This document shows positions 10,635-21,216 of a stretch of DNA of 64,000 nt, in pieces. The translations under genes and the position numbers were made by a program. How positions within the stretch are numbered: position 1 is the stretch's first letter; the number at the start of each line of letters is the position of its first letter. Below the pieces are notes generated by a model. The model had not been told where the DNA came from. It was given only the letters and a program-made list of their open reading frames with translations, and ran no database searches. The DNA is from Dactylorhiza incarnata (lineage: Eukaryota > Streptophyta > Magnoliopsida > Asparagales > Orchidaceae), in the NCBI GenBank assembly GCA_033032865.1, contig JAWHQI010000099.1, forward strand, positions 877,001 to 941,000, given 5' to 3'.

Positions 10635-13031
10635 ATGGAAGACACGACACAAGTACTCGCTAAAGTGCCTGTAATCAGGGACTTCCCAGATATCTTCCCA
10701 GAGTCCCTTCCCGGGTTGCCCCCGCAACGGGAAGTGGACTTCCGAATCGAACTTACTCAAGGAGCCCGACCAGTATCCCGAGCACCGTATCGGATGGCCC
10801 CGAGGGAACTGGCCGAGCTCAAGATTCAACTACAAGAGTTGGTCGACGCAGGATTCGTACGTCCTAGTACTTCGCCCTGGGGAGCCCCAGTACTGTTTGT
10901 TAAGAAGAAGGATGGATCTCTGCGTCTCTGCATTGACTACAGAGAATTGAATAAACTCACTGTCCGGAATACCTATCCCCTACCCCGGATAGATGAATTG
11001 TTCGATCAGCTGCAAGGCGCGTCTGTCTTTTCCAAGATGGATTTAAGATCCGGCTACTATCAACTCAGAGTGCGAGAAGAGGACATTCCCAAGACCGCCT
11101 TCAGCTCCCGCTACGGACTGTACGAGTTCATGGTAATGCCATTTGGGTTAACCAATGCCCCGTCCGCCTTCATGGCTTTAATGAATACCGTATTTAAACC
11201 CTTCCTGGATCTTTTCGTAATAGTCTTCATAGATGATATCCTCATCTACTCGAGGAACAAAACCGATCACTCCAGGCACCTCCAAATGGTTCTGTTTAAG
11301 CTAAGAGAGCACTCGCTGTTCGCCAAGTTTAGCAAATGCGAGTTCTGGATGGAAGAAGTCGGTTTTCTGGGACACACGGTTAACAAGAACGGGGTAGCAG
11401 TGGATCAAGCCAAAGTACAAGCAGTACGAGATTGGCCGCCACTTAAGACAGCGGCAGACATCCGAAGTTTCCTTGGCCTCGCCGGCTACTACCGTAAGTT
11501 CGTCGAAGGATTCTCCAAGATTGCGTTACCGCTTACCTCCCTCACCAAAAAGGATGTGACATTCCATTGGTCTCCCGAGTGCGAAGCAGCGTTCATCGAA
11601 CTGAAGAACCGGCTGATATCGGCCCCGATCCTGACTCTCCCCTCAGGAACTGAGGGCTTCCAGATCTATGCTGATGCCTCTCTGAAAGGATTGGGAGCCG
11701 TGCTTATGCAACATGGCAAGGTAGTTGCCTACGCCTCACGTCAGCTCAAGCCGCACGAACTAAACTACGCCACCCACGATCTAGAATTGGGGGCGGTAGT
11801 TTTCGCATTAAAGGTTTGGAGACACTACCTCTACGGGGTACGATGCGAGATTTTCTCCGATCATAAGAGCCTCAAGTATGTCTTCACCCAGAAGGAGCTG
11901 AACCTCCGACAACGCCGGTGGTTGGAATTTCTCTGCGATTACGACGTCGCCCTTCAGTACCACCCCGACAAGGCTAATAAGGTTGCAGACACCCTGAGTC
12001 GGCAGCCTCCAAGGACCGGGAATTGGTTAGAAATGGTACCGGAGGAATTAGTCGAATCTTTGGCAGAACTGGATATTATCCTCATCACCCGTAGGAATCC
12101 GATGGAATATCGGGCCCAACTCTACTGGATGGAGATTCAGTGCGACATCAGGGACAGGATAAGAGAAGCACAGAAGATCGACGTTGAAGCAGCACCGATC
12201 ATTCAGGCCTTGCAACACGGTGCACAAGAAGACTACAACTTGTACGATGGCATCCTGCAATACAGACACCGCATATTCATTCCCGCTGCAGAGGGGATCC
12301 GGGAGGAGATACTCCGTGAAGCACACCAAACAAGGTATTCAATACACCCAGGGGTAGTGAAGATGTATACAGACCTACGAAGGACTTTATACTGGCCAGG
12401 AATGAAGAGGGACGTCACCAACTATGTTGCGCACTGCCAGACCTGTCAACTGGTCAAGGCAGAGTGTCGAAGCCCAGGGGGCCTACTACAACCCCTGCAC
12501 ATACCAGAATGGAAGTTCGAGGATATTTCCATGGACTTTGTCCATGGCTTACCCCGATCTCGTGCAGGTAACGACTCCATATGGGTCGTAGTAGACCGCC
12601 TTACCAAGGTAGCCCGATTCATCCCGAACCGGCAAGGCGACGGTGTCGACATTTTAGCCCGACTATTTATTGAGCAGGTAGTCCGATTTCATGGAATACC
12701 CAAATCAATCGTCTCGGACCGCGACGGGCGCTTTACATCGAAGGAATGGAGAAGAGTGCAAGCTTATCTAGGAACCAGATTGGCATTTAGCACCGCCTTC
12801 CACCCCCAGACCGATGGGCAGACGGAAAGAACAAACCGGACGATGGAAGATCTTCTCCGATTATGCATAGTGGAACACAATGAGCCATGGGAGCAGTTAC
12901 TACCTCTGGTGGAATTTTCATATAACACAGCTTCCAGGCAAGCATCAAGATGGCACCTTACGAAGCCCTCTACGGAAGACGCTGTCGGACCCCACTATCT
13001 TGGGCACAGGATGAGGACCCCGAAGCCTTAG
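10635..13031 (+). CDS. pol: T1 Pol: reverse transcriptase, RNase H, integrase core
   Basis: RT occupies about residues 50-240 with [12 protein letters not shown], the MPFGLTNAP block and the catalytic FIDDIL box. RNase H follows ([30 protein letters not shown]) at about 340-440. Integrase begins with an HHCC zinc region ([11 protein letters not shown] ... CQTCQ) and continues with the DDE core ([28 protein letters not shown]). Catalytic residues look intact. A single-base deletion near 12928 throws the frame, so the last about 30 residues here are out of frame and integrase continues in the 12950-13597 frame. Confidence 0.93.
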   Translation: MEDTTQVLAKVPVIRDFPDIFPESLPGLPPQREVDFRIELTQGARPVSRAPYRMAPRELAELKIQLQELVDAGFVRPSTSPWGAPVLFVKKKDGSLRLCIDYRELNKLTVRNTYPLPRIDELFDQLQGASVFSKMDLRSGYYQLRVREEDIPKTAFSSRYGLYEFMVMPFGLTNAPSAFMALMNTVFKPFLDLFVIVFIDDILIYSRNKTDHSRHLQMVLFKLREHSLFAKFSKCEFWMEEVGFLGHTVNKNGVAVDQAKVQAVRDWPPLKTAADIRSFLGLAGYYRKFVEGFSKIALPLTSLTKKDVTFHWSPECEAAFIELKNRLISAPILTLPSGTEGFQIYADASLKGLGAVLMQHGKVVAYASRQLKPHELNYATHDLELGAVVFALKVWRHYLYGVRCEIFSDHKSLKYVFTQKELNLRQRRWLEFLCDYDVALQYHPDKANKVADTLSRQPPRTGNWLEMVPEELVESLAELDIILITRRNPMEYRAQLYWMEIQCDIRDRIREAQKIDVEAAPIIQALQHGAQEDYNLYDGILQYRHRIFIPAAEGIREEILREAHQTRYSIHPGVVKMYTDLRRTLYWPGMKRDVTNYVAHCQTCQLVKAECRSPGGLLQPLHIPEWKFEDISMDFVHGLPRSRAGNDSIWVVVDRLTKVARFIPNRQGDGVDILARLFIEQVVRFHGIPKSIVSDRDGRFTSKEWRRVQAYLGTRLAFSTAFHPQTDGQTERTNRTMEDLLRLCIVEHNEPWEQLLPLVEFSYNTASRQASRWHLTKPSTEDAVGPHYLGHRMRTPKP

Positions 13032-13597
13032 GGGTCACCTACATAGACGATACCACTGTCGCAATAAGGTTAATCCGGGAACATATGCTAGAAGCGCAGA
13101 GCCGGCAAGCCAAATATTATGATGTGCGTCATCGGATGGTGGAATTCAACGTGGGAGATATGGTTTTCTTGAAAATTAAGCCGATGCACGGGATATCCCG
13201 AATAAAGAAGCAGAAAAAGCTGGACCCCCGCTACTTAGGCCCATATCAAGTCATCGAAAGAGTTGGCCCGGTGGCTTATAGGTTAGCTTTGCCAGCCGAG
13301 CTGGGAAACCTCCACGACGTGTTTCACGTCTCCTCGCTGAGACGCGTACTCCGCCAACCCGAGCAACATCTCCCCGTGTCACCGACATCAGTACAATCTG
13401 ACGGATCCGTCCAACTCGAACCAGTGAAGATAGTGGACTCCAAGATCAAAGAACTGCGGAACAAAACCATCACGATGGTCAAGATCTTGTGGTCAAACTG
13501 TGGACGCGAAGAGTTTACTTGGGAACCAGAAACGCTCGTTCGAGAAAAATACCCGGCACTCTTTCCCCCAGGTATATCCTTAAAACCCCTACTTTAG
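12950..13597 (+). pseudogene. T1 integrase C-terminus with chromodomain-like tail (frameshifted)
   Basis: Continues integrase in another frame, from [15 protein letters not shown] through a GPY-type module (LGPYQVIERVGPVAYRLALP, VFHVSSLRR). It ends in a chromodomain-like segment (VKILWSN, EEFTWEPE) typical of Tekay/Del. The end of this frame at 13597 lies 41 bp before the right LTR. Confidence 0.9.
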
Positions 13598-13638
13598 CCA
13601 ATTTTCAGGGACGAAAATCTCTTTATTTTTATTGGATT
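13598..13638 (+). other. Pre-LTR tract of T1 lacking a normal polypurine run
   Basis: GGGACGAAAATCTC keeps the GGACGAAA motif that precedes the polypurine tract in Tekay elements (compare 25502), but the stretch touching the LTR is T-rich (TTTATTTTTATTGGA) where T2 has AAGGGGGTGG. The plus-strand primer site is therefore unclear. Confidence 0.6.
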
Positions 13639-13757
13639 GTAACATCCCAACTTTTATTGGGCCACTAGACCCTAGTGAACCCAATAAAAGTAGGCCAGAG
13701 CAGTAGAAAACTACCATTTTAAGTAATGTTGCGCGCCGCAACTAAGTTATCGGGGTA

Positions 13758-14505
13758 TAGTGACCGTACGAACCCCGAATTGACTTCCGTCAGTTCCGTT
13801 AGACTCGTATGAACAATACGAGCGCAACGGAATTCGTTGCACTTCGACCCGAGGTCGTTTGGAGAAAACGACCATTTCGGGTATCGTAGCGCGCCACTAC
13901 CTCATTATTATGAATAGTGACCATACGAACCCCGAATCGACTTCCGTCGGTTCCGTTAGACTCGTATGAACAAAACGAGCGCAACGGAATTCGTTTCACT
14001 TCGATCCGAGGTCGTTTGGAGAAAACGACCATTTCGGGTATCGTAGCGCGCCACTACCTCATTATTATGAATAGTGACCGTACGAACCCCGAATTGACTT
14101 CCGTCAGTTCCGTTAGACTCGTATGAACAATACGAGCGCAACGGAATTCGTTGCACTTAGATCCGAGGTCGTTTGGAGAAAACGACCATTTCGGGTATCG
14201 TAGCGCGCCACCACCTCATTATTATTAATAGTGACCATACGAACCCCGAATCGACTTCCGTCAGTTCCGTTAGACTCGTATGGACGATACGAGCACAACG
14301 GAATCTGTTGCACTTCGATCCGAGGTCATTTGAAGAAAACGACCATTTCGGGTATCGTAGCACGCCACTACCTCATTATTGTAAATAGTGACCGTACGAG
14401 CCCCGGATTAACTTCTGTCAGTTCTGTTAAACTCGTACGAACAATACGAGCGCAACGGAATTAGTTGGGCCTCGATACAAGGTAGTATGGAGAGTATGCC
14501 ATTTT
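13758..14505. repeat. 157-bp tandem array in T1 right LTR
   Basis: Five units matching those in the left LTR one for one, including the shared variant units. The array therefore predates insertion of this copy. Confidence 0.92.
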
Positions 14506-14851
14506 ACGACTATGCAGATCGCCTCAGTGCAACGCACGAGATATAAAGCATACGAACCCGGCATCGGCCCCGGCAACTCTTGTTGGACCCCGGGGACCAA
14601 GGAGGACCCCGCCCTAAGTTGACTCGGTCAAACCCACCCCCCCCCCCCGGCTTGAAATTTATTGGGAAATGCAAAGGAAATGGGGGGGGAGAGGAGAGAG
14701 AAAGCCCCCCCAAGAAAAGGGTATGCCCATGAATAGGCAGCCCCTATTTGGGCAAAGGGGGCAAGAGAGAGAGAAGGGAGAGGAGGGGGAGAAAATATCT
14801 CCCCCTCCCTTATCCCCACATGGGGGATAAGGAGGAGAGCTCCCCCCTTCC

Positions 14852-14858
14852 TATAAAA
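14852..14858 (+). promoter_or_regulatory. TATA box in T1 right LTR
   Basis: Same context as the left LTR copy. If active it would drive transcription rightward into C0 and T3 sequence. Confidence 0.55.
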
Positions 14859-16549
14859 GGAAGGGGCAGCCCCTCTCAAACCCCCCACCCCACTCCCTCT
14901 CAGCCTCACCCTGCCGACCAGCCCAGCCCAGCCCTCCTCCTCCTCCACCTTGCCGGAGCAAGCCAACCCCAAGCCGCCACCTCCTCCTCCTTCCTCATGG
15001 CCGGCCACCGCCCCTCCACCTATCGAGCCCCACCTCACCTCCAGGTAGAACTCTCCCCCTCCCCCTTCCTATCTCCCGGAGGAGGCCACCCCTCTCCCCG
15101 TCGTCGGAGCGCCGCCGGCCGCCGCCCCGAGCCTTGCAAGGCTCGGGGAGGAGGCTGGCCATGAGATCCCTTTCCCCCAGCGCCGGTGGTGGCGCTGGGG
15201 GAGGTAGGCCCCCTCCCAGGGTCCTCGACGCCGGCGCAGGAAGGCGGTCGGGCCGCCGGAGGACGCAGCCCCGGCGGCACCCGTGGCCTCCCCCTCTTCG
15301 TTTTCCTGTAAGGGTTGAAACCCCTCCCCCGGCGGCGGCCGCCGGCGCCAGGCCGCCAGACCCCCGCCGGAGGTCTGCCCCCTCCCCGGCGCCCCGACCA
15401 GGGGCGGCAGGGAGGTCCCTCCCCGGGGAGACAGCGGCGCGGCCAGCTGCATGGCCCATGCAGGCTGCGTCGCGCCTCCCCCTACCCTCCTGCTCAAGTT
15501 CCCGGCGGGGTCCGGCGGCGCCAGGCCGCCGGACCACCATCGGAGTGGCCGCCGACCCCCGGCGCACCGACCGGGGGCGGCACCGTCGCCCTATCAGCGG
15601 AGGCGGCGGCGCAGCGGGCCTGCATGGCCCATGCAGGCCGCGCCCCCGCCTCCCGCCTCCCGCCTGCTTCCTCGCTCTGCCCCGGTGGTGGCCGACGGCA
15701 CCAGGCCGCCGAACCACCACCGGAGGAGTCGCCGGCCCCTAGCGTACCGACCGGGGGCGGCGCCGGCCTCTGTCGGCCGCTGCCCGGCGGCGGTAGCGGC
15801 TGCCACCCGCGATTAATCGGGGGGCGCACGATCTCCCCCGGAAGATCAAGCGGCCCCCGAAACCTCGTTTCCCGCCTCCCGCCTCCACTTGTGTGCCCCC
15901 ACAGTGGATCCGCCGCAGATCCGCTGTGGGAGCCGCGGGATGGCAGGCGGTGCAGCACCCCTGCGCCCCTCCCTTTCCCTTATCGCACCCCAATTCTCCC
16001 CCTTCCTTTTCCTAACCGCACCCCAATCTCCCTTTCCCCTTCCCCATTTTTTTGAGAAAAAATGGGGCAGATTGGGGAAAAGTTTTCTAAATGAAAAATG
16101 TGCCCCACCCTAAGGGGCACCTACTGTAAATTTTTGGGATTTTTAGGAGAAGTTTTACTATTTTTAAAACTCTTTATAGGGTTTATTTTGAGAAAATAAA
16201 CGTCCAAATAAGTTCGCAAAAATCACCAAAAATTAAGGGCTCAAATTAAAAGTGTTTTACAACTACTATTAAAATTGGGAGGTGTGGTTTCTTATTTTGG
16301 TCCTCCAAAAGCTTTTACAAGCGAAAATAAACGCCCAAAAAGAGCGAAATTCATCAAAATGAATCGGCGTCCCCTCGACGCATATTTTTAAATGCCTATT
16401 AAAAATTATGCGTATCTATCCAAGGAATCGACTAAGCTCGGAATATCGACGTGAAAATCGGAACGAAATCGCGGCGCGGCGCCGAAATTTAACCCCGCCG
16501 CGACAATAATAAAAGAGCGATTGGACTACTAACCCTTTCCTTATGCTGT

Positions 16550-16905
16550 TACTGCTTTATGTACTTTCCTTTAAATCCAGTCTCGCACTGGTCCCCCGCA
16601 TTTACTTTCTGTACTTTCCTTTAAATCCAGTCTCGCACTGGTCCCCCGCATTACTTTCTGTACTTTCATTTAGATCCAGTCTCGCACTGGTCCTGTCATC
16701 ATGGCCTCTGCTTTCGGCCTACTTTTCTGTTTATTACCATGACCTCTGCTTTTGGCCTACTTTTCTGTTTATTACCATGGCCTCTGCTTTCGGCCTACTT
16801 TTCTGTTTATTACCATGGCCTCTGCTTTCGGCCTACTTTTCTGTTTATTACCATGGCCTCTGCTTTCGGCCTACCTTTCTGTTTATTATTATGGCCTCTG
16901 CTCTG
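16550..16905. repeat. 50-bp and 38-bp tandem arrays, T1 right LTR
   Basis: The same arrays with five complete 38-bp units. The sixth unit, starting at 16891, is cut by the 836-bp deletion. Confidence 0.9.
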
Positions 16906-17689
16906 TGACTAACGGTTATTTCTTATAACCAATCACAGGAGATGGGACAGCAAGGAGCCCCCGCACCGCAGGATGAGTTACGAGCCTTGGAGATGGCCCA
17001 TTCGATTACCCCAGCCTCGCCCCCTATCTTCAGAGACGTGAGTTTGAGAGTATAAGGACTAGCCTAGAGCTCCCTTTTGTTTTAGATTATGTAGCCCTCG
17101 AGGCAATGTTTTGTAAAACGATAGGCCCCGACCATATTTAAATATGTAATATAATCCGCATGCTTAGCTTTTTCTATATTCGATTGCTTCCGCTGTGCGT
17201 TCTGATGTGTTGTGATGATTCTTGTGCCTGACAAAGAGACCGCTCAGCGCTTGAGAGGGTGGGACGTTGCCACCCGGAAAGCGCTGGGTTGTCTTCTTTG
17301 GGCAGTAAGATCCCCCCTCCCTGAACCCGGTTCAGTCTGGGGAGGGGGGGTCTAGGTCTTACATGCTCGAGGCCTTTCTGGGGATAGATTGGCTAGAGCG
17401 TCTTGAGGCCGTATCTGGGGAGAGATCGGCTAAAGCCAACCGGTTCGTGGGGATACGAGTCGGTATAGAAAACGAAAAAGAGTTTTTATTATTCGCCTCC
17501 GATCTCTAGCGCCATTGAGATCAAGTTTTGTAAAACTTATTTAATATCAATAAAGCTTATCTCTCTTTTTGTTTTACTTGACTTCTTGTTTTATTATTGC
17601 AATATTCCAAAGTTTTCTAAATAAAATATAAAGTTTTTGAAAACCCTTATTCACCCCCCTCTAAGGGCGTCGACCGATCCAACAGTCCC

Positions 17690-18071
17690 AAGGCTCAAAA
17701 TCATACATCAGTCCACCCCAATATTCATAGAGATTTCCTAGTGAGTGGATACTATCAATTGAAGACATGAGCAAATTTTCTTAATACATGATCTCAATTA
17801 AATCATGGTAATAAAATGATAGGACAACCAGCAGACCCCATAGAAACTATTAAATTAATCTGAGTAAGAACGAGAAGGAAACACTAGAGAAATAGTAACC
17901 CCTAGGTGGTCACTAAAACCACTATAAGTTTGACTAAAAATTCACCTCCCTTTGGGTTCCTATAAGAAAGGGTGCCCCAAACCTTTATTGGAGAGGAGAC
18001 AACCCTCTACTGTTCAGAATTGAAATGTGATTAAAAGGAGCTGTAGAACTCCCTGAATTTCATTTTTACTA
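17690..18071. other. Middle piece of T3 LTR, no gene
   Basis: Non-coding DNA between the C0 target duplication and the GT-rich tract. I see no domain or RNA gene. It is assigned to T3 by position only. Confidence 0.35.
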
Positions 18072-18094
18072 AGGCCTAGTTTAGTATGAGCCAA

Positions 18095-19010
18095 TGCATG
18101 TGTGTGTTTGTGTGTGGGGGTGTGTCGGTGTCTGTGTGTGTGTCGGTGTTTATGTGTGTGTCTATGTCTATCTGTGTCTGTACCTATGTGTGTGTGTGTG
18201 TGTGTCTATGTGCCTGTGTGTGTGTCTATGTGCCTGTGTGATCTCTAGCTATGTGTGACTGTGCCTGTGTACGTCTGTGTCTGTGTGTCTATGTGTGTTT
18301 GTGCATGTGTGTGTGTGTGTCTGTGTGTGTCTGTGTGTCTGAATGTGTCTGTGTCTGTGTCTGTGTCTATGTCTGTGTCTGTGTTTGTGTCTGTGTCTGT
18401 GTGTCTGAATATATGTGTGTGTCGGTGTGTGTATGTGTGTCGATGTGTGTGTATGTCTGTGTATGTCTTTGTGTGCGTCTGTTCCTTTGTGCGTCTGTGT
18501 GATCTCTAGACAGATATGTGTGACTGTGCCTGTGTGTATGTCTGTATCTGTATGTATATATGTGTTTGTGCATGAGTGTCTGTGTTTGTGTGTCTTTGTT
18601 TATGTGTCTGTGTCAGTATGTGTCATGTGTCTATGTCCGTGTCTGTGTATGTGTCTATGTGTCTGTGTCTGTGTGATCTCTAGCTATATATGTGTGTATG
18701 TGCATATGTGTGTCAGTCTGTGTTCGTGTGTATGCGCATATGTGTGTCTGTGTCTGTATGTGTATGTATGTGTCGGTGTGTCTATCTGTGTTTGTATGTG
18801 TATGTGTGTCTGTCTGTGTCTATTTGTGTCTGTGTCAGTCTGTATCTGTGTTTGTGTCAGTCTATTTCTGTGTGTGTGTGTTTGTGTATGTGTCTGTGTG
18901 TTTGTGTGCTGTGTCTGTGTGTCTGTGTATGTGTGCAGTATGCGTGTCGTCTGTGTGTGTATGTCTATGTCTGTGTCTGTGCAGTGTCTGTGTGCAGTGT
19001 TTGTGTTTAA
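18095..19010. repeat. GT-rich microsatellite tract
   Basis: About 900 bp of TGTGTG interspersed with TCTGTG, TATGTG and four CTAGCTAT/CTAGACAG interruptions (GATCTCTAG near 18241, 18509 and 18675). The long cysteine/valine or threonine/histidine frames are artefacts of the repeat. Confidence 0.95.
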
Positions 19011-19365
19011 TGTCAAATTGACATTCATTTTTAAATTTAATATTTTTAATTTTTGGATTTTTTTTTTGCAAAATTTTATGGAAGTAAATTTTCCTCTATA
19101 TATTTAATTCATTCATGTAAGAGAGACGAAGAGACGAAGAAAAACTTTTATAAAACGTTTCTAAAGTCTTATAAAAACTTTATATAACATTTTTTATAAT
19201 GTTTTATAAAAAATTTATATAAATAAACTTTATATATTTTAACTACAATATATAAAGAAACTTTAAAATGCTTTTTTGTTAAAATATAATTTTTTTTGAA
19301 AAAAATAATTATAAAATATTGATGTATATTTTTTTACGGTCATTTTGAGTACTCATATGTATATG

Positions 19366-19410
19366 TTGCGGGCGAAGCCCGCCGGAGGCGGGCAAAGCCC
19401 GTCGTTGCCG
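19366..19410. other. Paired GC-rich hairpins
   Basis: GCGGGCGAAGCCCGC (19368-19382) and GGCGGGCAAAGCCCGTC (19387-19403) form two adjacent stems with 3-nt loops in otherwise AT-rich DNA. Function is unknown. Confidence 0.6.
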
Positions 19411-20306
19411 GCCGGGTACGGTTGAATGCGGGGAACATGGGCCTCATGTGCACAGTCAGTTGATCGAGCTCCTGAGAGCGGACAAAATTGAGCTGGGGTA
19501 ATTCATATTTAAAAAAAAACATAAATCTTATTTAAAAAGTAAATTTTAATGAACAACACATTGTATTTATGAATTGATTTGACATGTATTTATTAATTTT
19601 ATTACACATTTATTTTCATTAAAGCACGTGTCATCCATCAATCAATATATATATGACATATATTTTCATTAAAACGTTAGCTCTCGAGCAAAAAACGTGT
19701 GCGCTGACAAATTTATTTATGCTCCCGAGCAAAAAAGATAGAGCTAGTGCAATGCGCACGATTGAAAAAAAACGTGTGCTCGGGAAATAAAACGCCCATC
19801 CGAGTGAAAAGCACATGCTCGAGCGAAAAATGGGCGCTCGAAGGGTACAATTATTTCAACCCTGCGCACAATGAAAAAATATGCGTGCATGCGGGGCCAG
19901 TGCGCGATCATTATTTTTATTCAAAAATTATGTTAATATGTTTTAAATTTTTTGATTTATTTTATGCAAAATTTTATGGGGGGAAATTTCCCTCCATATA
20001 TTTCATTAATGTGAGAGGGAAGGAAATAGACAAAACTTAATAAACTAGAGGAAGAGAACGGCGCGCGGCGACGACCGAGAAAGAGAACGACGATGGCGGC
20101 GGCCGTGGAAGAGAGAGGCGACGGCGACGGCGACCGTCGAAGAGAGGGGAGACAACGGCGGCGGTCGTACGTGAAAGACATTGCTACAGCTCGCAAATGG
20201 ATGTTTGTGTGTTTGGTTGCCCGTGTCTATGTGTGTGCACGTGTCTGTGTTTGAGCCCCGACACATGCAATACGCGCTAGCTCTCAAGCAAAAAAAAAGG
20301 AAACTA

Positions 20307-20452
20307 CACGCACGAGAGTGCATTTGCGTGCGCGCGAGAGTGCATTTACGTGCGCGCGAGAGTGCATTTACGTGCGCGCGAGAGTGCATTTGCGTGCGTG
20401 CGAGAGTGCATTTGCGTGCACGCGAGAGTGCATTTGCGTGCACGCAGGTTCG
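20307..20452. repeat. 22-bp minisatellite
   Basis: About six units of CGAGAGTGCATTTGCGTGCG with a regular 22-bp period (CGAGAGTG at 20313, 20335 and onward). Open frames on both strands are repeat artefacts. Confidence 0.93.
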
Positions 20453-20889
20453 TGCGTGATTTTATTTTAATTCCAAAATTATATTAAAAAATTAATGTCA
20501 TATTAATTTGCATTCATTTTTACATTTAATATATTTTTAATTTTTAGTTTTATTTTGCTCAAAATTTTATGGAGGAAAATTTTCATCCGGATATTTCATT
20601 CATTCATGTGAGAGAGATAAAGCTGCATGGGAGAGAGACAGAAAAACTTTTATAAAAAGTTAAAGATTTATAAAAACCCCCGTACACGCAAAAATACATG
20701 TCGCAATAGTACCACATATCTGCGACAGCCGCACACAGATGTTTGCGAGCTGTAGGAGTACTGTAGTCGCGTTAGAGCACTATCGAGGCGGGGTACTGTC
20801 GCGCGCATACATTTTTTTTTTCAAAAAAAAAATAATAATTCAAAACTTTGATAATAAAATAGTACAAAAATTGAAAATAAAATATGATA

Positions 20890-21213
20890 TATTTTTTGTA
20901 ACAAAACTTTAATAATAAAATATTACTATTAGTAAGGACAATGTCTTTGTCACAAAAAACTTTCATGATGTGGTTACAATTGATACTTATTGTGAGAAAA
21001 GTTTTCTATTTGTAACGTAACATTAGTGTTGTTACAAATACTTATAGTTATAGTAACGAATTAATTATTCTTGTAACAAAATTTAAAATATTCGTTACAA
21101 AAAAATACTTTTTTGTAAGAACAAAAAAAATTTGTTACTAAATATAACTATTAGTAACAAACTGTGTTTCAGTTACATTTCAGTCCTTACAACAGGTGCA
21201 GTTTGTTGTAGTG
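20890..21213. repeat. CACTA subterminal repeats and terminal repeat
   Basis: At least ten GTAACAA, GTTACAA or GTTACTA motifs in both orientations lead up to the terminal repeat. Such motif clusters are transposase-binding sites in known CACTA elements; binding here is inferred. Confidence 0.65.
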
Positions 21214-21216
21214 CTA

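Larger units (their letters stand above)
4131..17363 (+). mobile_element. Tekay/Del-clade Ty3/Gypsy retrotransposon T1
   Basis: A complete element with a 5-bp target duplication TGCTC at 4126-4130 and 17364-17368. LTRs begin TGTAACATCC and end GGTCTTACA. Between them are a degenerate primer site, gag with a CCHC knuckle, protease, RT, RNase H, integrase and a C-terminal chromodomain-like segment, in Gypsy order. The LTRs are very similar by eye apart from two indels, so insertion was fairly recent. Coding breaks are few: TGA codons at 9936 and 10599 and one frameshift near 12928. It lies inside solo LTR C0. Confidence 0.95.
13639..17363 (+). repeat. T1 right LTR (3725 bp, internally deleted)
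   Basis: Matches the left LTR except that about 836 bp (left LTR about 7370-8205) is missing at about 16900. The junction has GCT microhomology. The terminus GTCTTACA is followed by the TGCTC duplication. Confidence 0.93.
3386..17684 (+). mobile_element. Solo Copia LTR (C0), split by nested element T1
   Basis: The LTR starts TGTTGGAACATGG and ends ...CGACCGATCCAACA, giving the TG..CA ends of SIRE-type Copia LTRs, with the usual TTCACCCCCCTCTAAGGG block near the end. GTCCC directly precedes it (3381-3385) and follows it (17685-17689), a 5-bp target duplication. Taking out T1 and one copy of TGCTC leaves about 1061 bp without internal coding sequence, so this is a solo LTR left by LTR-LTR recombination. 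The 3' end resembles the C3 LTR end, so the families are related. Confidence 0.9.
18072..21213. mobile_element. CACTA-type transposon remnant, one end visible
   Basis: The right end is TTTGTTGTAGTG (21202-21213), the reverse complement of a CACTACAACAAA terminal repeat, preceded by subterminal GTAACAA/TTGTTAC repeats. A possible 3-bp duplication CTA follows (21214-21216). I found no matching CACTA at the left, so the left boundary is arbitrary, placed where unrelated repeats start. A module with the stem TATGGAGG-AAATTTCCTCCATA recurs at about 19005-19130, 19925-20025 and 20485-20650. No transposase is recognisable. Confidence 0.5.

Noticed and set aside
18251..19107. Cysteine/valine-rich frames and histidine/threonine-rich antisense frames
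   Set aside because: Direct translation of the GT-rich microsatellite.
20307..20452. Regular 22-bp repeats resembling a small CRISPR-like array
   Set aside because: No variable spacers; units are contiguous, and the DNA is a plant transposon region.
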